Assembly (NCBI GenBank): GCA_002900995.3
Contig: CM035314.1
Location: forward strand, 2,336,848-2,400,847
DNA length: 64,000 bases
Reading direction: 5' to 3'
Source: Ganoderma boninense
Lineage: Eukaryota > Basidiomycota > Agaricomycetes > Polyporales > Polyporaceae
The stretch's first letter is position 1, and every line of letters starts with the position of its first letter. Position numbers and translations under genes: made by a program. This document shows, in pieces, positions 11,411-21,183 of this stretch. The notes under the pieces were generated by a model. It searched no databases. It saw only the letters and a list, made by a program, of their open reading frames with translations, and was not told the origin of the DNA.

Positions 11411-11959
11411 TTTTAAGGTTCGATGGGATGATGGAATTCGTCTAAGGCGCAGGAGCGCATCAGTCCTCACACGGTTCGGGGTAAAAGAACGTGTATATAG
11501 ATGAGAGCTAACCTAAGGCGCGGGAGCGCGTCAGTCCTGTGAGGCTCCGTAAGTACACGAGTTCTACAGTAACGGATGTGCTGGGCTCACCTCACACAGT
11601 TCGGGGTAAAAGAACATGTGAGGTGACCCAACTCGAGGACACGTCTAAGTCAAAGAGAATTTTTGTAAGTAAACACAGACAAATATGCTAACCAGGCCCA
11701 TTCTGCAGCCGTTAGGACAGCGGACAAAGAAGCGGAAAGAAAACCTAACAGTACAACCCTGTGCGGACTCGAGCAACCCCGGGCGCCGCTTAAACCAACC
11801 ATCTTGCCCAATCAGGCTGCGCCACTACCAAACGCCGTGGTGCAAGCGCTCTCGCCGCCGCTGCGAGCGCTTTGCTTTTGCTTCTCGCGGCCGACCTACG
11901 TCGCCGCGCCACAGTGGTGCATCTGGCTCCGCGACCCAGATGCGCCACCACCCTCAACA
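11411..11959 (-). repeat. copia 5' LTR
   Basis: Direct repeat of 1961-2509. As the upstream LTR of a minus-strand element it should carry the promoter. The right target duplication is GTATC at 11960-11964. Confidence 0.93.
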
Positions 11960-11964
11960 GTATC

Positions 11965-12599
11965 TTTACTGCCAAGGAACAACTAGACCTGTCTAGTTTG
12001 CGATCAATATCTGCCATAGTACTATAGTCAGTAATTGTCTCCAAATAACTGATTATTGTTGCTATTCACATAGAGGGGCTTTTCCTGATGAGGATAATTC
12101 TCCCGTTGTAGGATCTACGGAATGGAGAGGGTCCTATGCAGCCGACATGTCGTGCATAAGGTTCTTGCGTGGAATTACAGTCTATGCACAGATTTCACAA
12201 CAGCATCAAAGAGTTGGCTCATGACTGTGCTCAGTGCTGAGTCGGAGCTGGAGCCTGATGGAGACTTCAAGAAATGTCATTGAAGTATGAGCGCAACCAA
12301 CAGCCTCTGAGGTCAAAATGGCAACGCAGACAAATGGAATTTCAACTCATTCGGCATTCTTCACTAGTAATTTTGCAACAACCTGAGCATCTTCGCCATC
12401 TGATGGTATGAACCATGTAGTAAATCCATGACCACGCTTTTACAAGGCGCGGCATATCAATGGTGCATTGAGAACCTTCAAGACGACATTCCCTTCGGCA
12501 GCCTGTGGTCAACGCGGCGTGAGTGTGTTGCTTCTGATCCAGAGAAACAGATTAGAACCTCAAACTTGACGTTCCGTAGTCGGGATGAGCGACCGTGCC
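11965..12599. other. Intergenic stretch with a lone TIR-like end
   Basis: No gene seen. At 12073-12090 the sequence GAGGGGCTTTTCCTGATG is, inverted, CATCAGGAAAAGCCCC, close to the terminal core of the two TIR elements in this window. It looks like the right end of an older element whose left end I could not find. Confidence 0.4.
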
Positions 12600-13478
12600 T
12601 CAGCACGGTAGCAATGCCTTTGGCGTGCGTATCACCTCGGTGACAGTTGTGATGACGGTCGTGGTCGTCGTGCGCGTCGTCGTGATGTAGTCGACCGATT
12701 CAGTTGTCGTGACTGTCTCCACCGTGGAAGGGTTCGACACTGTGCGTGCGGTTTCCTCTACAGTTTCCAAGTCCCTCCCCCGCTCCGCCGTCGGAAACGC
12801 CACTGGCGTCTGCACTCCTGGAACCTCACCCTGGACAGCCGCCATCGTATTCTGTGGCGACCACTCCTGTTCTGGCTCTTGTTCAAGCAGTGGAGTACGG
12901 GCAAATTGCCAGAGCTGGCGGAGGTCACCAAGAACGAGGGTCTTCAGCCTGATCTGAGGATACGTCTATGTGTGCGTCAGTCGATGCCTGTAAAGCTCTG
13001 AATATATGTCAGGCGTACGTGTGGCCCCAACACTCCATCCTCAAGCTCGAAGACGAGGTTTGAATTCGGCCACGATACCCTTCGGCAAGTCCATATTCGT
13101 GTTAGCAAACAGGAATGATAGCTACAGAATCACATACCGCAGGCCCTCGTGCGAAATCTGCTCGACCATCCACTCTGTGCGCTGCGTGGTTGCCACAACG
13201 ACCGCGTTTTCCCTCGCCTCCCCCTCGATACTCATGTAAACAGGCTGTCCAGTGTGGTATGGGATCCTGAGGCAGCGAATTGCATACCCGTTCCCGCACG
13301 GGGAGAACTCCCATTGCTGGTCTTCACCTCCGTTCGGTGGGTATCCGATGATGGTCTTGCAGTCATCGGGGCTGAGATCAGCAGCTGTGTTGCTTCGCGC
13401 GTTGATCAAGGCGTACGTCCCGAGTGTCCACGCAGGAGGCCTCGAGGCCGATTGAGATGACCCAAATCTCCCAGACAT
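12600..13478 (-). CDS. Ricin-B-like beta-trefoil protein, paralogue 1
   Basis: Three exons on the minus strand: 13478-13138, 13079-13019 and 12953-12600 (phases 2 and 0), about 251 residues. The trefoil repeats show GTYALINARSNTAADL, IIGYPPNGGEDQQWEF (a QxW core), then WPNSNLVFELED in exon 2 and LRQLWQF at the start of exon 3. Such folds usually bind carbohydrate, but no ligand can be read here. The C-terminus carries a Thr/Val-rich stretch (ITTTRTTTTTVITTVTEV) followed by RTPKALL, shared with paralogues 5 and 6. No signal peptide is evident. I chose the start at 13478 (MSGRFGSS); an in-frame ATG at 13574 would add 32 residues. Exon structure matches the other five paralogues, which supports the model. 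Confidence 0.8.
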
Positions 13479-13630
13479 GCTGTCTAGCGTGTTTCCAACC
13501 TGACAGTGAGATCCCAACGCGTGAGGCGTACTATGTGTAAGCCTCGTGAGTCTGAAACCGTTGGTGAAAAACATTGTTACCTACTAGATCGGTGTTATAC
13601 TTATTCGCCTGACTTGGCGGGAGTGTTTAT

Positions 13631-14097
13631 TTTTAAAGTTCAAGGAGCCGTCGTGGTTACTGCAGAGCTATGGCGCGGTACGCGTTAGTCTGCTGAACAG
13701 AGTAAGTACCAGGAAATACAGTGAAGTTATCGAAGAGCTCACCTCACACGCTATGCAGGTCGAATGAACATATGAGGCGAGCGAGTGCGCAAAAAGACCG
13801 GAAGCTCGTAAGTCAACAGATACAAACATGCCAACCAGACCTCGTCCTCAGCCAATGACAGAGCAAGCCACAACTAAAAACTGTACAGTTAGAAACGTGC
13901 CAGAACTCAAGCCGGCGCTACATCCTCATTGAGCCAACTACCCGCCGCATATGGCAGGTCCCATACCGTACACCGCGCCGTAGGCGCTCTCCCCACGCGC
14001 TGCGCGCGCTTTGCCTATCAGCCGCGCTTCCTCTCCGCTCGCTCGCCCCCCCCAGACGCATCCGGTCCCCATCGCGATGCCACTGCCATCCTCAACA
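13631..14097 (-). repeat. Solo LTR of a related copia family
   Basis: 467 bp from TTTTAAAGTTC to …ATCCTCAACA, the same ends as the full copia LTR here, with patchy similarity inside (for example the CTCACCTCACAC segment and the region around ACAAACATGCCAACCAG). It is flanked by the 5-bp duplication TTTAT (13626-13630 and 14098-14102), so it is a genuine insertion reduced to one LTR by recombination. Confidence 0.82.
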
Positions 14098-14102
14098 TTT
14101 AT

Positions 14103-14891
14103 CATGGAGTATATATGTGACAGCTAACTGCAAAAATATAGCTCGACCTGGCCCGCGCGAGCGGGCGAGGCATATTTGGCTACCTGCCTGAAATACTAGT
14201 AGCGAGAGACGCTCGAATTTTACTTTGGGCGAAGCTGGGCATCATAATTCTTAGTCTAAGAGGTATTTGTTACGCACCTATTAGTTTGACTCAAAAAACC
14301 GCCTCCTCAAACTCCTTCAGGCTTGGTGGAGGTACATAGTTGTTGGCCAAACGCCTAAGTCGCTACCGAAGACTCGACCCCACGCGACGAAAATTCGAGC
14401 GTTGCGCATGCCGAGACGGTGACTCCTCGGAGTCCGAGTCGGAGACGGGCTGGCACCAGGAACCCAACTCGGATGGCATTAACAATCACTTGCATTCATG
14501 CTGGAGACCTCTGTTGCTGACAATATTGCTGTATAACCAAGGCAGGTCCGGCGACTCAGGCCGTACTAAGGTACGCCAACTTTCGCGGGCGTCAAGTCCC
14601 ATGCTTCAACTGCTATCGACGGCAATCGCCGGTCACATTGAAGGTACAGGATGATGATTCAGATTAGCGGAATGCGTTCGAAAGCGCTCCTTTGACCGAT
14701 ACTACATGGTCCTCCTCCTCCTGAAGTGAAGGCCACTGCTCATCATACATATCACAAGTCTTTACCTGCGTTGCACGCTATAAGGAGGTTCAGCGACCCG
14801 TCCTAGTGGTGAGCTCCGAGTCACAATCGCTTTCATATCAGGAATCTTTATCTGTTTCTGTTTCACGCAGAGACGATCCTCTTTTCCAAGG
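14103..14891. other. Upstream region of the HET gene
   Basis: No supported gene. The frame at 14340-14654 has no recognisable domain. The last 100 bases are a plausible promoter and leader for the HET gene. Confidence 0.4.
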
Positions 14892-16795
14892 ATGCGGTTA
14901 CTCGACACTGAGACGGGGCAGTTCAAGGACTTCGTGAGTGCTGATGAAGTAAACTACGCCATCCTGTCCCACACCTGGGATGCCAAAGGCGAACAGACCT
15001 ACCAGGAAGTGCGGGAGATTCAGTTGAAGTACGTTCGCGATGGTCCACTATCGCAATCCCCGCTAGCCGGCATCTCTCAGGCTCTTTGGGATGACTGCGA
15101 CCTCTCCGAGAAGATACGGGGAGCATGCGCCATTGCGCGAGCTCACGGTTTCCGCTACATATGGATCGACTCTTGCTGCATCGACAAGACGAGCAGCTCC
15201 GAACTCTCCGAAGCCATCAACTCCATGTTCAGTTGGTACCGCAAGGCTACCATCTGCTACGCGTTCCTCGCCGACGTTCCTGAAGACAAAGCCCACGAGC
15301 GGTTCCCCCAGAGCCGGTGGTTCACACGTGGTTGGACACTCCAGGAACTTATTGCCCCTCGTCATCTCGTCTTCCTGACGTCCGAGTGGAAGACGATGGG
15401 GACAAAGATGACGCTGGCCTTTGAGGTGGAGAAGATCACGGGCATCGACTATCAGGTGCTCGTGGACAAGAAATCGCTGGATGGTGTCAGCGTCGCGCGA
15501 CGCATGTCGTGGGCGGCGAAGCGACACACAACGAGGGTGGAGGACGAGGCGTACTCGCTTCTGGGAATCTTCGACATCAAGATGCCGACGGTGTACGGGG
15601 AGGGCCGGGGAGCGTTCCGGAGGCTGCAAGAGGAGATCATGCGGCGGATACCGGACCAGAGCATCTTCGCGGTCGGCGGGGTCCTCCCAGTGACAGTCCC
15701 CCTCATATCCTCCTTAGATATCGATGTGGACGACCAGCTCCCTGAGGACCCGCACGGATTCATGGCGAAGTCCCCAAGTGACTTCCACCTCTCCACCTCT
15801 ATCCGCTCTGTCTCTCTCGACGAGTTCCGTCACCGTTGCGGCAACGTCTCCAATCTCCCGCTGGTAGGATTCACCTCTACCCCATACGGTCTCTGCGTCC
15901 AGTTCGCGATGGTACCTTTCTGCGAATCCGTCGACCCGAACTACTTCATGCGTATCTCCCACCCTCTCAAGCGGCTCCCTTATCTCTGGCTCATCCTCCT
16001 CGCCTGCGAGGACGCTGCACACAAAGGCTCCCTCCTCGCGCGTGTATGCATGCTCAAGGACTGCGAGCCCGCCCCAAACCTATTCAACGTGTACTCCATC
16101 CGCGTCATGCACAGGGGCAGCGGGAACGCGCACCCTTACAACATGCTCTTGTGGTCCCCAACCCGCACCGCAAAGCTCAACCCCCCCCGACGCTGCACAT
16201 CAAACCCCTTTACATCCACCACTTAGACACGAGCGACTGGTCGTCGAGCCCGCAGGTGCAGGCGCACAGCGCGGGGCCGCCGCGCGCGTTCCCGACCGAC
16301 CTCAACATGACCCTCGCGCCGTGGGCCGCCGACGCGCTGCGCGGCGAGGGCTTCAGCGTGCACATGTGCCGGTGGGTGTCGTCCGCCAACTACCCCATCC
16401 ACCGCCTCGTCCTCTCGCGCCCCGGCTACGCCGCCTTCGAGCTGGTGTTCTACCTCTCGGTCGACCGGGAATGCGGCTTCCTGCGCTTCATCGCGTCCAG
16501 CATGGACGCGGACGGCCGGGGGTTCGGGTTCGAGGACTCCGCCGACCGGTCAGTGGCTGAGCTGAACACGTCTCGGAATAGTCGGCTGAACTACGACTTG
16601 AACGGGCCGGATATCTTCTTGAGTACGATGGCTGGGGACGGGGTTATGGTGCGTCTGACGGTGGAGGAACCTGAGCGACCGCTCGAGGGAGGCTGCACTC
16701 ATTATTTATTCGTGGAGCTGCTGCTGACTGGATGGAAGATCGGGCCGCCGCGTTCCGCCTCGCAAACCTATGAGATTGATTTTGGGCTCTTTTGA
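14892..16795 (+). CDS. HET-domain protein with a frameshift in a C8 run
   Basis: Starts MRLLDTETGQFKDF, the usual opening of basidiomycete HET proteins. The HET domain covers roughly residues 20-180: YAILSHTWD, RYIWIDSCCIDK, SRWFTRGWTLQELIAP, then the post-domain block RMSWAAKRHTTRVEDEAYSL LGIFDIKMPTVYGEG. HET domains in ascomycetes trigger heterokaryon incompatibility cell death; in Agaricomycetes the role is mostly untested. The first frame ends at 16226, but the coding sequence continues in frame +2 (PTLHIKPLYIHH…) to TGA/stop at 16795. The switch falls exactly at eight Cs (16181-16188); nine would keep one frame of about 634 residues. So this is either a sequencing error or a real inactivating slip. 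The C-terminal half has no recognised domain. Confidence 0.85.
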
Positions 16796-17113
16796 TTACT
16801 ATCGCTGGCTCTCCGTAATAATGTCATGTCACATCTGTTTTATTTATTTTGGTGGTTGCGTCTACTTGTTAGCCTTCTTGCTATTGACAAGAGGCCCGTT
16901 CGCTGGCTAGTGCAACGGCGGTGGAGGTTAGCGCCCCTCAGACGTTTCGAAGCTTTCCCTCCTCGAAATACTAGCACGCGTCGATGTCTGATAGTGACCA
17001 AGAAAGTGTTGCATTGTCCTACAGGCGTGCCAACAGGCCGGCGATAACCAACCGCCAAGAAACCTCGCCTCTGTCTATTATACCCTGAAATTCCTGGGCT
17101 GATGACTTGACCT
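16796..17113. other. Convergent 3' spacer
   Basis: Lies between the ends of the HET gene (+) and lectin-like paralogue 2 (-). No feature seen. Confidence 0.5.
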
Positions 17114-17933
17114 CTACTTGCACTCCTGGATGGTCGTGACACGCTGGTAACGCCACCGCTGGGAGATCTTACTAGGAGCCGTGGGTGTCAGCGCGACCTA
17201 GATACACGCAAGTCACCGTAACAGTGATCAGTTATCAAGTTGAAGACCAGAATATGGGCACAGGGCTAAGCGTACCTTGTTGCCCATGGGGCCACTGTCA
17301 TCGCAATCTTCCTCGAGCTCGAACGCGACATCTGAGTTGGGCCATCGGATTCTGCGCAACGCCGGCATCCGTCAGCCGCCAAAATCCTATGCACGAGGAA
17401 CCCTGAGGGCCGAACGCAGTCGCAACGCACCTGATGCCCTTGTTGAACCCCTCGACCTCCCATGCGACGGGGTAGAGACTAACGACGACGGGCACGTCGT
17501 CGCAGTTGCACCAGTCGCCGACGGACAGGTAGAGCTTCTTGGCCCCCGCCGGAACCGGCAGCATCGAGCGGATGGCGAACCCGGCGCCGCTCGGGATGAA
17601 CTCCCACTGCTGGTTCTGTCCGAACTGCGTCGGGTACCCGACGACGCTCCTCCGATCGAGCATGTCGATCGTGAGGGCTTGCCCCGGGTAGCGGGCGTTG
17701 ACGAGCACGAAGGCCGTCCCCGGGATGCCGGCCTCGAACCCGGGGCCCTTGGCGATGGTGGTGGCCTCAGACGACACGTCCATGGTCATGGCGGCTAGGG
17801 AGGAGGTCACTTCGAGCGCGGCGACGGTGACGGCGTTGGCGATCGAGCCAGCCCGGGCGCGGGGCACGAGGGCGGATTCGACCTCGGATTTATGTTCTGC
17901 TTGCCTGTAAAGAATGATAGTGCAGGTAAGCAA
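17114..17933 (-). CDS. Ricin-B-like beta-trefoil protein, paralogue 2
   Basis: Exons 17933-17431, 17351-17276 and 17197-17114 (phases 2 and 0), about 220 residues. The trefoil starts GTAFVLVNARYPGQALTIDM, then VVGYPTQFGQNQQWEF and LYLSVGDW; exon 2 gives IRWPNSDVAFELEED and exon 3 a degenerate third core (ISQRWRY where others have CQLW). The protein ends ECK soon after and lacks the Thr/Val tail of paralogues 1, 5 and 6. The N-terminus is uncertain: the ATG at 17933 opens with a short hydrophobic run (MLTCTIILY), and ATGs further in (MTMDVSSE) are possible. It is the most divergent of the six, so sugar binding may be lost. Confidence 0.77.
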
Positions 17934-19149
17934 TGTGTAGCCGGTTTAGTAGTTAGGGGACGCAAGACAAGTCCTTCTTATGTCCAGGGGAAGGCACTCA
18001 CTTGACGGGTTCCATTGGTGGTGGATACAATTGTATGTGTGCGGTAGCTGCTGTGGTGAATCGGTTGGAAAGAGGGGATGGAGAATAAACAGACGGCAGA
18101 ATCGTCCTCCCTTTTATCCTCGTCAGTCGGCGCGCCTCCTGCATGAGTGGTACTCCGAACTTGAGACCTGAGAGCGCGCAGGGGGGTTAGCAGTGCGCTG
18201 CGTTAAGCGCAACACTTGTCACTCGCCGTCAGTTTGGAAGGAATGACTGCAGTGTCAGGTACGCACATTGCGTGAACCTGAAGGTACATATGAACCGGAG
18301 GTCCGCAGGCCGACGCGCCGGCTGTCAACCCATCCAACTCGTCGAGGACAGAAACCCGAATTGCACGTCAGTGACACCACTCATCCATGGTGGAAGCGAG
18401 GAATGTAAGCCTGGCTGAGTCGATGTGTGCTGAAATCGATCAAAAGGGACCACACACCAGGGCGGTTTCAAGTTGGTGGCTGAAAGACAGGCCTGTAAGA
18501 TACGTCGGACGGTGTCGTATACGAGGACAAAGCTTCCGTATAGGTTAGTTTACCCTGGGCCCGAAGTACGTTGAAGACTCGTACGCGTACGATTAGACGG
18601 CGATTGAGGCGACGCGAACGGCCAGGTAGTAACTTTTGGACAAAATCTCCGTATGCAACAACGTAAGGAGGAGGAGCAGACGTCGCGCCGGGACATGAAG
18701 TTGACTTACGACTGCGCACTTGCTTGCAGAGGGAGACGATAGCCATGTCTAGGCGTTGCATAGACACATGGGTGGGTACCGGGTAAAGCGACGGAGAAAG
18801 CAACGTCGGACGATTCGGACTCGGATGTGCGGCGCCTGAATCGGTTTTTCTCCAGGCAGGCCTCCGGGCCGAGCCTCTTTCCGCGCGCCCCCTTCGAGGG
18901 CTCCTATTCGATCAGCTTTGAAAATTTGAAGTCTGAACACCAGTTCAAAACGTTGTTGTGATCCATAACTGTACTGTTACACTGTGTTTCAATATTGTAC
19001 ACCAGAGACTCGAGCACTCAGGGACACAGACACATGCCAGCATAATTCTCGAGTCGCATTGGAGCCCATATAATCTTCACTCGTCCGGGAACTTCAAGTT
19101 TACCCGCATCCATCTATCTTCTTCTTGTGCGCAAACACGACGTTGTTAC
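17934..19149. other. Intergenic stretch
   Basis: No supported gene on either strand; short open frames have no recognisable domain. It holds the upstream region of paralogue 2 and the 3' flank of paralogue 3. Confidence 0.45.
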
Positions 19150-19887
19150 TTACTCAGCAGCAGCGGTCACTTGAAGTTGAGTCGTGCGCCAGAGCTGGCA
19201 GAGTTCGCCCGGAACGAGCAGTTTCAGCTGGATCTGACAGTCCCAGCACAGGTGAGTCCAATCGAAAGCCACAGAACTTGAACACTCGACGTACCTTCTT
19301 GCAAGCAGCTTCACCCGGCTCGCTGGCGAGATGGAAGACATACTGCGAGTTCGGCCACGAGATTCTGTCGCAATCCAGACATGCATCAGCTCCACGTCCG
19401 CAGAACGCCACACTGCACTGCTGAGCCCCACGTACCGCACGCTCTCGCTCTCCTCAATGTGCTCAATGTGCCACGCGACCGGGTGCGTGCTCGCCACGAT
19501 CGATGCCGAGTCCCGCACCCCACCATCGTCAACGCTGAGGTAGAGCGCGTGTCCCTCCACGGACGACCGCGCACAGCGGATGATGTGGCCGAGCCCGCTC
19601 GGGATGAGTTGCCACTGCTGGTTCTCCCCGCCGTGCATCTCGTATCCGATAATGCCCGCATTGTCGTCCCAATCCATATGTATCGCTGTCCCGCAGTTTG
19701 CATTCACGAGGACATGGTACGCCGTCCCAGCGGCAAACGGCGCCGAGTGCACGGAAAACGTTGAGGCAAACCGCGCCGAGTCCATAGAAAACGTCGAGGC
19801 GATCCGCGCCGAGTCCACAGAAAACGTCGAGGCAGCCGTGACCGTGGCAGCCTCGTAGTTGTCGGGGCAAGACCCTCGGGCTAACAC
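19150..19887 (-). CDS. Ricin-B-like beta-trefoil protein, paralogue 3
   Basis: Exons 19887-19436, 19364-19295 and 19233-19150 (phases 2 and 0), about 201 residues. The N-terminus contains three imperfect copies of a short repeat (ASTFSVDSAR, ASTFSMDSAR, ASTFSVHSAP). The trefoil follows: GTAYHVLVNANCGTAIHM, IIGYEMHGGENQQWQL, HALYLSVDDGG, then ISWPNSQYVFHLA (exon 2) and IQLKLLVPGELCQLWR (exon 3). It stops shortly after, with no Thr/Val tail. Both introns happen to keep an open frame, so unspliced reading also looks coding; the splice model is preferred because it restores the WPN block found in every paralogue. It ends only 39 bases before the stop of paralogue 4 territory begins at 19927. Confidence 0.8.
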   Translation of the reverse strand: MLARGSCPDNYEAATVTAASTFSVDSARIASTFSMDSARFASTFSVHSAPFAAGTAYHVLVNANCGTAIHMDWDDNAGIIGYEMHGGENQQWQLIPSGLGHIIRCARSSVEGHALYLSVDDGGVRDSASIVASTHPVAWHIEHIEESESVRYVGLSSAVWRSADVELMHVWIATESRGRTRSMSSISPASRVKLLARRYVECSSSVAFDWTHLCWDCQIQLKLLVPGELCQLWRTTQLQVTAAAE

Positions 19888-19926
19888 AAAACGTTAGCGG
19901 CTGAACGACTGCGATTAACAGATAAT

Positions 19927-21183
19927 TTACAGACCGTCAAGGCGCCAGACCTGGCAGAGCTCGCCCTGAATGCGTGGCATCAGCTGTACCTGCGGGCGCA
20001 CACACGCGATCAGCGCAATACATTCGAGGGTTGTCGAACACCAAGTCGCCGACGCACCGTCGTACACGCCGTCTTGTCGCTCAGGCTGAGCGCGTACTTC
20101 GAGTTCGGCCACGAGATTCTGCCCGGTTTCAAGTCAATCAGCCCGGTACGTGCGGACGAGCCGGAACAGAACAGTACCCCACATGATACCTTGCTCCGCC
20201 GTCTCCTCGACGGTCCACGCGACCGGGTACCCGCTCGCCACGATCCGCGCACCCTCCCGCACCCCGCCACACTCGACCGTGAGGAACAGCGCGCACCCGT
20301 TCGTCGACGCCTTTACACAGCGAATCATGTACCCGAGTCCGCTCGGGACGAACTCCCACTGTTGGTTCGGCCCGCCGTGCATCGGGTACCCGATGAGGCT
20401 CGTGTTGTCCGTCCCGCTCAGGTCCATCACGGTCCCGATGCTCACGTTCAAGAGGACGTAGCACGTCCCGAGGATGAGCGCGGGCACTCTCACTGTCGGC
20501 GCAGCACACGACTGGGAGCCAGCGGCGGGCCCGGGGGGACTGTCGTGGCCCGGGCACGGGTGGGGAGCGTTTTGCCTGCCCGTTGTCGCATGGAGCGGGG
20601 GCTGGAGTTGGGGCAGGAGCCGGAGCCGGTACTGGGTGACAGGGCGGGGGTGCTGGGGCAGGGGCAGGGGCAGGGGCAGGGGATGGGTGACACGGTGGAG
20701 GGGCCGGAGCGGGCGGTGGGTGGCTGGGAGCGGGAGTCGGACCTGGAGCAGGACCCGGGGCTGGGGCAGGAGCAGGAGCAGGAGCAGGAGCATGAGCAGA
20801 GCAGGAGCAGGAGCAGTAGCAGGAGCAGGAACAGGAACAGGAACAGGAACAGGGTGGCAGGGAGCGGGTGTTGGAACCGGAGCTGGAGTCGGAGCTGGAG
20901 CCGGAGCTGGAGCCGGAGCCGGAGCTGGCCATGGGTGGACTGGAGCGGGGGCTGGGGCTGGATGGCAGGGAGCGGGGGCTGGAGCGGCGCGGGCGCGGGA
21001 GCAGGGTTTGGATGGCACTGAGGAGGAGCGGGAGCTGGGCATGGGTGGATCGGAGCAGGGGCCGGAGGGTGAGCGGGATGGTTGCATTGGCCGCAGTGTC
21101 CCGGCTCCCTGTGGCACTCGTGTCCACGCGTCGGTTCCCCGCAGTGGCACTCGTGTACATGCGCCGGTTCCCCACAGTGGCAT
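19927..21183 (-). CDS. Ricin-B-like beta-trefoil protein, paralogue 4, with Pro/Ala-rich N-terminus
   Basis: Exons 21183-20183, 20118-20058 and 19989-19927 (phases 2 and 0), about 374 residues. The trefoil is clear: GTCYVLLNVSIGTVMDL, LIGYPMHGGPNQQWEF, ALFLTVECGG, ISWPNSKYALSLSD, then VQLMPRIQGELCQVWR. Before it lies a long Pro/Ala/Leu low-complexity stretch encoded by hexamer-type repeats, in which all frames of this strand stay open, so the true start and reading frame of the first 200 residues are uncertain. The tail is short. Known members of this fold bind glycans; the proline-rich arm could act as a stalk, but that is inference. Confidence 0.72.
20590..20935. repeat. Hexamer-type low-complexity repeat in paralogue 4
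   Basis: Runs of related short units on the plus strand (GGGGCA, GGAGCA, GGAACA, GGAGCTGGAGCC). They encode PAPAPA-type sequence on the minus strand. A further two-unit minisatellite of about 33 bp lies at about 21118-21185. Confidence 0.8.

Larger units (their letters stand above)
1961..11959 (-). mobile_element. Ty1/copia retrotransposon, structurally complete but mutated, with two nested elements
   Basis: Two 549-bp direct repeats (1961-2509 and 11411-11959) flank gag, protease, integrase, reverse transcriptase and RNase H regions, all on the minus strand and in Ty1/copia order (integrase before RT). The element is flanked by the 5-bp duplication GTATC (1956-1960 and 11960-11964). On the minus strand the LTR begins TGTTGAGGG; a purine tract (GAGGGGGCG, about 2509-2518) precedes the 3' LTR and a primer-site-like GGTTATGAGCCC follows the 5' LTR. 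Reading by eye I found two differences between the LTRs, so the insertion is recent. In-frame stops in every domain plus the insertions at 3131-5470 and 7145-9098 mean it cannot move by itself. Confidence 0.93.
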
